DNA from: Prauserella flavalba
GTDB taxonomy: Bacteria; Actinomycetota; Actinomycetes; Mycobacteriales; Pseudonocardiaceae
Direction: 5' to 3'
Length of the DNA stretch: 35,628 bases
NCBI RefSeq assembly: GCF_003202235.1
Contig: NZ_MASU01000033.1
Location: 1-35,628 of the forward strand
Below are positions 8,943 to 16,660 of the stretch, one piece after another (within the stretch, counting starts at the first letter, position 1; the number at the start of each line of letters is the position of its first letter). The notes under the pieces are model-generated. The model worked only from the letters and a program-made list of their open reading frames with translations. It was not told the origin of the DNA and searched no databases. The translations under genes were made by a program, and so were the position numbers.

Positions 8943-9575
8943 CATGATCGGGGGGCCGGCTTCTACTGTTACGCGAGCTGCCTCGCGCTGGTGCTCGCGC
9001 CGGGACCCTTCGCGCTCGCGTGGCGCGGAGCCACTCCACCGCGGCGGCGGCCTCACCACCGCGCGGACCACTTCGTGACGGTGCTGGGGGTCGACGACAC
9101 CTCGGTACTGCTCCACGATCCGCACGGCTAGCCGTTCGCGACCTTGCCGGTCGAGGCGCTCGCCGCCGCGTGGCGTGGGGGCTCGATCGGCTATCCCACC
9201 GAGCCGTTCACCGCGTGGTCGGGTTTCGTGAGGGTGCGCGAGGTGAGCCCGGAGGAGGCGCTGCCCGCGGCTGCGGCCTGGCTGCGGGCCGGTGACGCGG
9301 GCTGGGTCGTCGAGCGGCTCCGGGAAGGACTCGACCACACGGCGCGGGAACATCTGGCGCGGGTCGCGGTGCGGGTGGGGTGGGGGGCGGCGGCTCGCCG
9401 ATGCCGCCCACTGGCTGGGCCGGCTGCGTCTTGGTGCGAGCGGCGGCGGCAGGCGCGGCCGGTCGGGTCGCGGCAGTACCCCCTCGTCACTGGCGACGTC
9501 GCCACGGTGGCCCGGATCCTGCGGGAACTCGCGCCCACCTGCCAAGAGCTGCTCGCCGCGCTGGAGGTTCCCTAA
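8943..9575 (+). pseudogene. Decayed BtrH-N-terminal-like (cysteine-peptidase-fold) gene
   Basis: Reading frame from about 8943 gives GAGFYCYASCLALVL, then ADHFVTVLGVDDTSVLLHDP and, after an in-frame TAG at 9129-9131, PFATLPVEALAAAWRGG. After about 9390 similarity continues one frame over (RLADAAHWLGRLRLG), and the end SRQYPLVTGDVATVARILRE is back in the first frame. This order resembles BtrH/C39-like proteins of actinobacteria, which are about 330 residues; the copy is truncated and has one stop and at least two frameshifts. Family assignment is by motif memory and moderate; the broken state is clear from the sequence. Confidence 0.55.
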
Positions 9576-10024
9576 GCGGCGTCGGCGGTGCGGCCCTGCG
9601 CCGCGGCCATGCTCGCGCGGCAGGTACGCACGATCTGGCGGGTCGCGACGCCCGCGGGGGTGTGCCCGCAGCGGGGGCAGGTGACCGAGACGTGCCACGT
9701 CAGCTGGTCGACGGCGACGTTCGCCGCGGTCGAGCAGTCCCGGCACCAGCGGTGCCCGGTGACCACGAAGACGTGCTGCGGGCTCGCGATGCACTCGTGC
9801 ACCCAGCGCCGGTGGGTGCGGCACGTCAGCCGCTCCAGCGGATCCAGCCCGTGCGGCTCCGCGGCGTCCTCGGCGGTGAGCGTCTCGGCGAGGGCACGAT
9901 CACGCAGCCCGGCGTAGGCGGCGTCCACCCGTGCGATGCGGTGCCCACGGTGCCGGTCGCGGCGCAGCAGCGGCGTGACGGCGGCGTCGGTGACGGTGGT
10001 CTGCGCGGTGCGGTGTTCGGACAT
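9572..10024 (-). CDS. Zinc-ribbon-like hypothetical protein
   Basis: 150-residue protein of no recognised function. Cysteine pairs suggest metal binding: CRTHRRWVHEC, WCRDC and CPRCG, then a further C at RTC. The N-terminal half is helical and rich in Ala and Arg. ATG 10024 is chosen because GGAGG lies 8 nt upstream; the longer ORF to 10102 has no such site. Its 3' end overlaps the end of the decayed gene on the other strand by 4 nt. Could be a DNA- or RNA-binding accessory protein; not assignable further. Confidence 0.75.
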   Translation of the reverse strand: MSEHRTAQTTVTDAAVTPLLRRDRHRGHRIARVDAAYAGLRDRALAETLTAEDAAEPHGLDPLERLTCRTHRRWVHECIASPQHVFVVTGHRWCRDCSTAANVAVDQLTWHVSVTCPRCGHTPAGVATRQIVRTCRASMAAAQGRTADAA

Positions 10025-10156
10025 CGTCGGCCTCCTCCCGGTGTGTGCCCCCCTCGGGCACCCTCTACCGATACGTCGAAGCAGGTACCGCCGAATCGAC
10101 ACACCGCTGCGGAAGAATCGGGGTTACCGGAAGGCCGACGTCGCGAAGGAGCAGCC

Positions 10157-10498
10157 GTGCCGCACTACCTGCTCAGCATCTACCAGCCGGACGGCGACCC
10201 GCCGCCGCCTGAGATCCTGGAACCGATCATGCGGGACCTGGAGGCCGTGAACACCGAGATGCGCGAGGCGGGCGTCTGGGTGTTCGCGGCAGGACTGACC
10301 GCGCCGGACACCGCGAGCGTCGTACGTGCCAAGGGCGGCGACGTGCTCGTCACCGACGGTCCCTACGTCGAGGGCAAGGAGCACATCGGCGGTTTCACGG
10401 TGATCCGGTCGCCCGACCGCGAGACCGCGCTCGGCTGGGCCAGGAAGGTCGCCGAGGCGATCACCCTGCCGATCGAGGTGAGGGAGCTGCACGGCTGA
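10157..10498 (+). CDS. YCII-family (DGPF domain) protein
   Basis: 113-residue protein of the YCII/DGPF family, ferredoxin-like fold dimers often encoded beside ECF sigma factors. Visible hallmarks are the start PHYLLSIYQPDGDPPPPE, the conserved DGPYVEGKEHIGGF segment that gives the DGPF name, and the final PIEVRELHG. GTG 10157 has AAGGA spaced about 6 nt upstream. No sigma factor is adjacent here. Function of the family is uncertain; a catalytic role has only been suggested from the conserved His/Asp. Confidence 0.9.
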   Translation: MPHYLLSIYQPDGDPPPPEILEPIMRDLEAVNTEMREAGVWVFAAGLTAPDTASVVRAKGGDVLVTDGPYVEGKEHIGGFTVIRSPDRETALGWARKVAEAITLPIEVRELHG

Positions 10499-10505
10499 GC
10501 GGCCC

Positions 10506-11432
10506 TCAGCGTGGCGTGTGCTCAGCCAGCTCGACGCGCACGCCGTCGGGGTCGGTCAGGAACACCGACCATCCGGTTTCGTGCGTGCTGCCGGGCGCCG
10601 GGTTCCACCTCGGCGGCCCGCTGTTCGCCAGGCCGGCGGTCTCGAGGTAACGGTGGGCCATCCTGGCGTCCTCGACGCCGAACGCGATGTGCGCCAGCCC
10701 CGGCGCGTTGCCCTCTGAGCTCGCCGGCGTGGAGCCCGGCGGGTCGACCCACTGGAGCAGCTCGAGCCGGAACGGGTCGTCCTCGCCGAGCTGGAGCGAG
10801 GCGCTCGCGACCTCGACCTGACCGGCCAGCCCCAGCGGCAGTCCCGGCAGCAGGGTCGACGTCTCCTTCGCTGCCACGTCGAAGCCGAGGTGCTCATACC
10901 ACTCGATGCTGCGGGCCAGGTCGGCGCAGTTCAGCCGCAGGTGCGACAGCACGGGGCCGTCGGTGTCGGTGAGGCGTGACTGGACCAGCTCCACCGTGAC
11001 CCCGTCGAGGTCGAGAGTCCACGCGGTGGGCCCGGTGCCGGTGGGCCAGCCCGAGGGCAGCATCCGGGCGTCGCGGCCCGCCCTGGCCACGGCGGTGCGC
11101 ACGGTCGCCACCGACTCCACCCGGAAGCCCACCGCTCGTAGGCCGATCGTGGTGGCGGGCGTGGGCACCACCGTGTGCGCACGTGGTTCGTGCCACTGGA
11201 CGAGCTCCAGCGCGGGGGTCCGACGGGACCAGCGGCGGTCCCAGAGGCGTGACCTGGTGCGATGCGCGGGCTGCGAGATGCCCAGCGCGGAGACGTCCGC
11301 TTCGGCGTCGGTGAACTCCCCTCGCTGCCGCAGGTCGAGCACCTCGCGGTAAAAACGGGCCGACTTCACCCGGTCGGCGGTGTTGAGCGTGCAGCGGAGG
11401 AAGGCATGCGCGGCCGCGTCGTCACATGGCAT
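10506..11432 (-). CDS. Two-domain VOC (glyoxalase/bleomycin-resistance-like) protein
   Basis: 308 residues with two VOC modules. The first begins AFLRCTLNTADRVKSARFYREVLDL and ends near DLDGVTVELVQS; the second begins LSHLRLNCADLARSIEWYEHLGF and ends FLTDPDGVRVELAEHTPR. VOC proteins use paired beta-alpha-beta-beta-beta units to hold a metal and act as dioxygenases, lyases or resistance binders. The specific substrate cannot be told. ATG 11432 has a strong AGGAGG 8 nt upstream. It is convergent with the YCII gene (7 bp between stops). Confidence 0.87.
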   Translation of the reverse strand: MPCDDAAAHAFLRCTLNTADRVKSARFYREVLDLRQRGEFTDAEADVSALGISQPAHRTRSRLWDRRWSRRTPALELVQWHEPRAHTVVPTPATTIGLRAVGFRVESVATVRTAVARAGRDARMLPSGWPTGTGPTAWTLDLDGVTVELVQSRLTDTDGPVLSHLRLNCADLARSIEWYEHLGFDVAAKETSTLLPGLPLGLAGQVEVASASLQLGEDDPFRLELLQWVDPPGSTPASSEGNAPGLAHIAFGVEDARMAHRYLETAGLANSGPPRWNPAPGSTHETGWSVFLTDPDGVRVELAEHTPR

Positions 11433-11689
11433 CCGGCATCCCTCCTTAGGGCGACCTTACGAGAGTAGTGCCGGACCGTTGGGACTGAACAGTTTCCCCG
11501 GCAGGACCAGGCCGTGAGCTTCGTCCCAGATCAACGACTTCGCCGTGCCCCCGCTGTCTCCGAAGTAGACACTGCGGGCTGCCCGTGCCGATACGTGTCC
11601 TGTCCGTGACAGCCCTGTGTCCTGCGGTAACGCCCGGCTCCAGTGGCCGATTCGTAGGTGTACACCGGCCGTCGCACAGGGAGCGCAAC

Positions 11690-12667
11690 GTGGTCGAGAA
11701 CTCGTCATCGGGGCTGTCGCTGCTGCCTGGCGAGGTGAGCGTGACGGTGACCCGCGAGGAGCACCACCAGCCGGAGCTGGCGCGGTACGCCCCGGTGGGC
11801 GGCGAGCGCCGCGTGGCCGTGGAACTGGGCTGGTGCACGGTCACGTCGGGCAAGCACCGGGGAAAGCGGGCCGTCGAGGTGAGGCTCGACGGGCGCCGCA
11901 TCGGCGAGCTGACGTACCTGATGTCGCAGCGTTACGGGCCGCTCGTCCAGCGAGTGGAAGATTCGGGGGCCAGACCCGGATGCGAGGCGCTGATCCAGCA
12001 GGGCGAGAAGAAGATCGAAGTCGTGCTGCGCCTGCCGAAGGACGTCGACGGCGCCCTTCGGCCGCCGACCGCCGAACCGGCGACGACGCCGATCCCGGTC
12101 GTCTCGATGCCGACGCCGGCACCGCGGCCGACGAGCGTGTTTCAGGCGGCTCCCGCCCCGGCCCCGCCGCCGCCGCGCCGCCCGTGGTACCTGCGCCGTC
12201 CATTGTGGATCGCGGCCGCGGTGTTCGCCCTCTTCCTCCTGATCGGCATCGTCAACGGGGGCGAGGAGGACGGGCAACAGCCGTCCTCCGACGTCGCTCT
12301 GCCGACCACCACGACCACCACGAGGGCGCCGGTCACCACCACCGAGGAGCCGGAGCCGACGACGGAAACCCCCGAGCCGGAGCCCCCGGCGGCGCCGCCG
12401 GAGCCGACCTACCGGGAGCCGGCCCCCGAGCCGGTGCTCTCGGAGGAACCCGCACCGCCGCCCCCACCGCCCCCGGCCCCCGAACCGGAGCCCGCACCCG
12501 GCTGCCACCCGAGTTACGAAGGCGCTTGTGTGCCCATCGCGGAGGACGTCGACTGCGAAGGCGGCAGCGGCAACGGTCCCGCCTACGTGCGCGGCCCGGT
12601 GCGAGTGGTGGGCGACGATGTGTACCGCCTCGACAGCGACGGCGACGGAAACGCTTGCGAGGACTGA
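11690..12667 (+). CDS. Membrane-anchored protein with C-terminal Excalibur calcium-binding domain
   Basis: 325 residues. Residues about 10-125 form a soluble domain (GKHRGKRAVEVRLDGRRIGELTYLMSQRYG) that I do not recognise by name. A proline-rich linker follows, then one transmembrane helix (PLWIAAAVFALFLLIGIV), a long extracellular Pro/Glu/Thr-rich stalk, and an Excalibur-like end: DVDCEGGSGNG, then YRLDSDGDGNACED with the DxDxDGxxC calcium loop. Orientation is therefore N-in, C-out. GTG 11690 is chosen because AGGGAG lies 6 nt upstream; the ORF could be extended to 11585 without a ribosome site. Likely a cell-envelope protein; role unknown. Confidence 0.75.
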   Translation: MVENSSSGLSLLPGEVSVTVTREEHHQPELARYAPVGGERRVAVELGWCTVTSGKHRGKRAVEVRLDGRRIGELTYLMSQRYGPLVQRVEDSGARPGCEALIQQGEKKIEVVLRLPKDVDGALRPPTAEPATTPIPVVSMPTPAPRPTSVFQAAPAPAPPPPRRPWYLRRPLWIAAAVFALFLLIGIVNGGEEDGQQPSSDVALPTTTTTTRAPVTTTEEPEPTTETPEPEPPAAPPEPTYREPAPEPVLSEEPAPPPPPPPAPEPEPAPGCHPSYEGACVPIAEDVDCEGGSGNGPAYVRGPVRVVGDDVYRLDSDGDGNACED

Positions 12668-12886
12668 TCGCGAAGCGTCCCGTGTGGACCATGAACGACG
12701 AGCCCGGCCGCACCGCGTGCCGGGTCCGGCGGTCGCGTGATGCGAGTCACGAAGTACCCACGCGCGGCCACGAACGAGGGAGCCCGGCGCGACGTGTATG
12801 GAGCATGGCGTGGTCCGGCGCTGCCGCTCGGCGGAGGACCAACCTGCCGGAAGGCATGGCTCAGTGCTGGCCGCCGCAGCGTTTCT

Positions 12887-12912
12887 CCCCTGGTCAACGC
12901 TGTGACCAGGGG
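12887..12912. promoter_or_regulatory. 10-bp perfect stem-loop
   Basis: CCCCTGGTCA and TGACCAGGGG separated by ACGCTG. No T-run follows, so it could be an operator or an RNA hairpin as well as a terminator for the Excalibur gene 220 bp upstream. Confidence 0.5.
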
Positions 12913-12944
12913 TGGAGCGCCCCCGGCAGGACTACCAAAGGATG

Positions 12945-12970
12945 GGAACGGGGCTGACCAAGGCCGTTCC
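12945..12970. promoter_or_regulatory. 7-bp stem-loop upstream of the DUF2637 gene
   Basis: GGAACGG and CCGTTCC flank a 12-nt loop, 60 bp before the ATG at 13030. Possible operator or leader hairpin; function not shown by sequence alone. Confidence 0.4.
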
Positions 12971-13029
12971 ATCGGCACGTTGACTCTCGAGGCGAGGTTC
13001 GAACTTCCGGGCTCGGGAGCGAGGCCGTC

Positions 13030-13115
13030 ATGAGTTCCAACGCACAGACAGTTGCTCGATTCGTCACGGTCACGATGAGTCTGGTCATCGGGCTGACCTT
13101 CCTCTTCGGCTTTGG
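13030..13115 (+). CDS. DUF2637 (SpdB-like) membrane protein, exon 1
   Basis: ATG 13030 opens a frame encoding 28 codons that end in MSLVIGLTFLFGF, plus two bases (GG) of codon 29. The frame is then interrupted by a group II intron whose first bases are GTGCG at 13116. Joined to 15315, codon 29 becomes GGG and the protein continues NVLNLALKLQVPVLVAPLVA, exactly the membrane-segment pattern expected of DUF2637. The joined coding length is 735 nt (244 residues). DUF2637/SpdB proteins are linked to conjugative plasmids and integrative elements of actinomycetes. Ribosome site is weak (GCGAGG). Confidence 0.8.
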
Positions 13116-13711
13116 GTGCGCCACGAGGCGCTGTTGTTGCGGATGGAGGTGGAAGACCGTCCATCGCTCCGTCGTCGTAGCGGCGGGGTGAAGCTGGAGG
13201 CAGCCTGACCCAGGGGTCGCTGGGTTGGGCGGGAGCAGCCTCGACAAAGTCGCGTCGGCCTGGCACTGCCGGACGGGTCGGGCGTGGTGAGCGAGACGGG
13301 AAGGTGTACGCGAGGAACCGGTTTCGTTACGCCTCTTCACGAATAGCCAGCTCTAACCCGGTGGATTCGGGCTGGTGGGCGGTGCGCACCTGCCTCGGGA
13401 ACGGGGTGGGGAACTTCAGGTCGGGTCTCCGAAGTCTGGGTCTGGAGGCCACGGTGAAGGTCTACGGCGTAGCCGTGGCGATGCCGCAGGGGTATAGCTG
13501 GACGCCTCACCCGTCAACCGGACAACAGTGAACGTGGGAACCATCCCGGCCGCATTCCCCGCCGCGCTGCGCAGCCAGCGAAGTGGGTGAGGATAGACGC
13601 GACGCCTGTCGAAGCGCCGGGGTTGGGGCGGAGTCGCCGTAGTACTCCGAGCCGGGGAAAGCCCGTGCACATGGGGAAGGGCGACAGTGCGTCAGACAGA
13701 GAGGGAAAGCA

Positions 13712-15196
13712 ATGTCCGAAGACGCGCCGGTGAATACCGGCGCCGTGGTGTGGCCGGATGTGGAGTCGGCGGCGATCACGGTACGGAGGATGCAGACCAA
13801 ACTACATCGCTGGGCGACCGAGCAACCGGGGCGCCGGTTTGGTGATCTGTTCAACCTCGTTGCTGATCCGGCGTTCCTGGTGTGCGCGTGGGAGCGCGTC
13901 ACAACCAACCAGGGCGCGCGGACTCCGGGTATCGACAAGGTCAGTGTTGGCTTGGTCGAGACCTGGGTGGGGACCGAGGCTTTCTTGGCCCAGATCCGGG
14001 ATGCGCTGAAGTCGGGCGTGTTCCGTCCGGTCGCGGTGCGGCGGGTGATGATCCCCAAGGGGAGCACGGGGAAGTTCCGGAAGCTCGGGATTCCCACCAT
14101 CACCGACCGGGTGGTCCAGGCGAGCCTGAAGTTGGTGCTCGAACCCATTTTCGAGGCAGACTTCAAACCCTGCTCGTATGGGTTCCGTCCGAACCGGCGC
14201 GCGCAGGACGCGGTGGCCGAGATTCATTACTATGCCTCGAAGCCCCGGAACTATCACTGGGTGCTGGAGGCGGACATCGAGGCCTGTTTCGATGAGATAT
14301 CGCATCGGGCGTTGATGGACCGTCTGCGGGTGAGAATCACGGACAAACGGGTGTGTGCGCTGGTGAAGGCGTTCCTGAAAGCCGGTGTTCTGACCGAACT
14401 CGGAAACCGGGAAGAGACACTGACAGGAACACCGCAGGGTGGAATCTTGTCCCCGCTGCTGGCCAACATCGCCCTGTCCGCGCTGGACGATTATTTCGAT
14501 CGGCAGTGGCGGGCGATGGGCAGTAGATACCAGCGGGCCAAACGCAAGGCAGCCGGGCACGGTGTGTGCAGACTCATCCGCTATGCGGATGATTTCGTCC
14601 TGATGGTCTGGGGCGAGCGGCATCATGCCGAGGCGTTGCGGGAGGAGGTGGCGGCCGTGCTGGCCCCGTTGGGGTTACGGCTGTCGCCGGACAAGACACG
14701 GGTGGTCCACATCGACGAGGGCTTCGATTTCCTCGGGTTCACTCTTCGCCGTCAGTGGAACCGAGGAACTCGAAAGTATTGCGTCTATACCAGGCCGTCC
14801 AAGAAGGCGATTCAGTCAGTCAAGGACAAGGTCAAGATGAGGACGTACAGATCAACCCGATACCAGGACCTGGATGTGGTGCTGAGAAGCGTCAACCGGG
14901 TCTTGGTGGGGTGGGCGAACTATTTCCGCCACGCGGTCGCCAAGGTGGTATTCAGCGCGATCGACAACCATGCGTGGGGTCGGCTGATGCGCTGGGTGCG
15001 CGCCAAGTACGGCGGCCAGCATCGGATCGGAATGCCCGAACTCCGGCGTCGTTTCTGCGACAAAGGGTGGCGATTCGCCCACAACGGGGTCGTGTTCACC
15101 GGCGCATCCAGCGTCGCGGTGACCCGTTACCGCTACCGCGGCAGCACCATCCCGACCCCGTGGACACCCCGACCGGCAGCCGCCCACAGCGGCTGA
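13712..15196 (+). CDS. ltrA: Group II intron reverse transcriptase/maturase
   Basis: 494-residue intron-encoded protein located in domain IV. RT domain: GFRPNRRAQDAV near residue 158, the ADIEACFDEISH metal-binding block near 188, GTPQGGILSPLLANI at 239-253 and the catalytic YADD at 291-294. The maturase X domain follows with VLVGWANYFRHA and ends in the group-II-maturase segment GWRFAHNGVVF. No C-terminal HNH zinc endonuclease follows, so retrohoming would need an endonuclease-independent route, such as priming at replication forks. ATG 13712 has GAGGG about 6 nt upstream. A second ATG at 15277 downstream lies inside domain VI and is not a gene start. Confidence 0.95.
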   Translation: MSEDAPVNTGAVVWPDVESAAITVRRMQTKLHRWATEQPGRRFGDLFNLVADPAFLVCAWERVTTNQGARTPGIDKVSVGLVETWVGTEAFLAQIRDALKSGVFRPVAVRRVMIPKGSTGKFRKLGIPTITDRVVQASLKLVLEPIFEADFKPCSYGFRPNRRAQDAVAEIHYYASKPRNYHWVLEADIEACFDEISHRALMDRLRVRITDKRVCALVKAFLKAGVLTELGNREETLTGTPQGGILSPLLANIALSALDDYFDRQWRAMGSRYQRAKRKAAGHGVCRLIRYADDFVLMVWGERHHAEALREEVAAVLAPLGLRLSPDKTRVVHIDEGFDFLGFTLRRQWNRGTRKYCVYTRPSKKAIQSVKDKVKMRTYRSTRYQDLDVVLRSVNRVLVGWANYFRHAVAKVVFSAIDNHAWGRLMRWVRAKYGGQHRIGMPELRRRFCDKGWRFAHNGVVFTGASSVAVTRYRYRGSTIPTPWTPRPAAAHSG

Positions 15197-15215
15197 CCAG
15201 CGGGTAAGACGCATG

Positions 15216-15306
15216 GAGCGCCCGGTGCGGTGAAAGCCGCACGCCGGGTGCGGGAGGGGCCTGCGGGAAACGACCGGTGGCAACACCGACACCGCGCCCG
15301 CAGGCC
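15216..15306 (+). ncRNA. Group II intron domains V and VI
   Basis: Domain V starts with the catalytic triad context GAGC at 15216 and has the hairpin GCGGT-GAAA-GCCGC capped by a GNRA loop. A 2-nt CG bulge on the 3' strand is followed by a lower stem ending near 15251. A GGGAGG linker leads to domain VI, whose stem GGCCTGCGGG (15258-15267) pairs perfectly with CCCGCAGGCC (15297-15306). The branch-point A would be in CCTACC at 15308, 6-7 nt before the 3' splice site. Confidence 0.85.
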
Positions 15307-15314
15307 TACCTCAC

Positions 15315-15963
15315 GAACGTCCTGAATCTGGCCTTGAAGCTGCAGGTACCTGTGCTCGTTGCACCGCTGGTGGCACCGGCCGTGGACCTGACGGTGCTGG
15401 GCTTGCTCGTCGGTACGCGGCACCTGGCGGTGTCCGGCGCGAGCGAGGATGTGCTGCGGCCAGCACGACGTTTGCTGCTGGCCGCGAGCGTGGTGACTCT
15501 GTTGCTGAACGTCGCAGACCCGGTGTGCGCTGGTCAGTGGGGAAAGGCGGCTTTCGACGCAGTCGGGCCACTACTGCTAATCGGGTGGGCCGAGACAGGA
15601 CCTGGCCTTCTGCGAGCTCTGAGCGCCGCTAACATCGGTCCAGGGCCAGCGCATTCGTCGATGTCCCCGTCGGCGGACTCGACGGGTGGCCGCGTCGAAC
15701 AAGAGACGTCGTACCCTTCAGCCCAGCGGCGCGCCAAGCTGTTGGGGGCAGCGACCCGCAAGACGACTAATCTCGACGAGAAACTCGTGGAGCGATCGCG
15801 TCGGGCGGACGCTGAACACTGGCGACGCTACCGCCGCCCTATCTCCGCCGAGACGTTGCGGAAGCAGCTTCGGATCAGCGCGACTACCTCACGGAACCTC
15901 GTGGCAATTGTTCGCGCCGCGAATGTCGACGATCTTCGGAAGTCGGCCGGTTGCGCTCTTTGA
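15315..15963 (+). CDS. DUF2637 (SpdB-like) membrane protein, exon 2
   Basis: Continues codon 29 of the gene begun at 13030. The membrane part reads LVAPLVAPAVDLTVLGLLVG, then a C-terminal DUF2637 helix with VADPVCAGQWGKAAFDAVGP and LLLIGWAETGPGLLRAL. A soluble tail of about 110 residues ends with a helical, possibly HTH-like part (RRPISAETLRKQLRISATTS). In Streptomyces-type elements SpdB proteins help spread of conjugative DNA between hyphal compartments. No FtsK-like Tra, Rep or integrase gene is present here, so this is likely a remnant of an integrative element. Confidence 0.82.
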
Positions 15964-16610
15964 AAAGTAGGCCACCGTAGTCGTGGTTGTTGTACCTTGG
16001 CTGTGGTCCTGCGGGAGGGGAGCGTGTCAATGTCGGTGTTGCGCAGCCGGTAGCACCTCCCGTGAGAGCACGTCGGAGCGGCATTCTTGGCGCGTCCAGC
16101 CCGGAGTCGCGGCCCGCCTGGTCTGCCAGGCGGGCCGCGCTCTCCCGGATCCAGGGCGCACTCGTGCGGTCGAGCGCCATGGGGATGGGGGACCGGAGGT
16201 TTGGTGGGACCGGTGACATCACCTGAAAGTGAACGACTGGACGCATGCTGTTGTGGGGCCGAACGGCTCTAGCGGTGACCTTCACAGGGCCCCAGACTTC
16301 AGCGTGGTGCGGCAGCTCGCGGAGGACGGGGTCTTGACCATCGCGGGCGGGTGCCATCCTTCGGGTCGCGTGGGGTGTACCGAAGGCCGAGCTGCGCGGC
16401 TGGGCAATGGAACGACACGCGGCCGCGCGGCCCCGGGCTCCCCTGGGTGGGCTCGGGACGCGCGAGTCGGGGGCGTGTCCCGAACCGATTGCTTAGTCGC
16501 GCCAGACGACAGGCGTGTTCGACCGTGTAGGCCGCGCGATGGGGGCGTCGCACGAGCAGGGGCGCCCGTCCTCCCTGGAACCCAGCGGTCTGTCGCTTCC
16601 GGCTGAATAC
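15964..16610. other. 647-bp stretch without a recognised gene
   Basis: Short ORFs on both strands here lack ribosome sites and family motifs. The one clear structure is a perfect 13-bp stem-loop at 16109-16138. The stretch lies between the DUF2637 gene and the IS21 element, and may be eroded mobile-element sequence. Confidence 0.5.
16109..16138. terminator. Perfect 13-bp stem-loop, possible terminator
   Basis: GCGGCCCGCCTGG and its exact complement around a TCTG loop. It is strong enough to end transcription, lies 145 bp after the DUF2637 stop, but has no T-run, so a recombination or binding site is also possible. Confidence 0.5.
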
Positions 16611-16646
16611 TGACCCTCTGGTTCCGCGCGAACTTTGACCCACCCC
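16611..16646 (+). repeat. IS21 left terminal inverted repeat
   Basis: Starts TGACCC and ends TTGACCCACCCC. It ends 14 bp before the istA start. Pairs with 18715-18750 (29/36 identical). Confidence 0.88.
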
Positions 16647-16660
16647 ATGACGATCATGAG

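Larger units (their letters stand above)
12668..13029. other. Leader of the split DUF2637 gene; two stem-loops
   Basis: No convincing ORF. Holds two perfect inverted repeats (listed separately) and presumably the promoter of the gene at 13030. The segment GAGGTTCGAACTTC near 12990-13003 looks like a tRNA T-arm but no tRNA body surrounds it. Confidence 0.5.
13116..15314 (+). mobile_element. Group II intron (2199 nt) with maturase
   Basis: Begins GTGCG (consensus GUGYG) and ends CTACCTCAC (consensus ..AY) after domain VI. It carries a reverse transcriptase/maturase ORF (13712-15196), a canonical domain V (15216-15251) and a domain VI helix (15258-15306). Removing exactly 13116-15314 restores the DUF2637 frame, so both boundaries are supported by exon logic as well as by intron motifs. 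Candidate exon-binding site CCGAAG at 13429-13434 pairs with exon bases CTTCGG 13104-13109 perfectly, or with CTTTGG 13110-13115 with one G-U pair. Whether it splices in vivo is inference, but all required parts are present. Confidence 0.9.

Noticed and set aside
11457-11708. Minus-strand 83-codon ORF in the 11.4-11.7 kb gap
   Set aside because: The tail (VYFGDSGGTAKSLIWDEAH) looks somewhat protein-like, but there is no ribosome site, its start overlaps the Excalibur gene start, and no family is recognisable.
12985-13010. tRNA 3' half (GGTTCGAAC)
   Set aside because: No acceptor, D or anticodon arms can be folded around it; it is a short chance hairpin.
15277-15963. An independent gene starting at ATG 15277
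   Set aside because: The ATG is inside intron domain VI; the first 12 codons are intron sequence and the true protein is joined from 13030.
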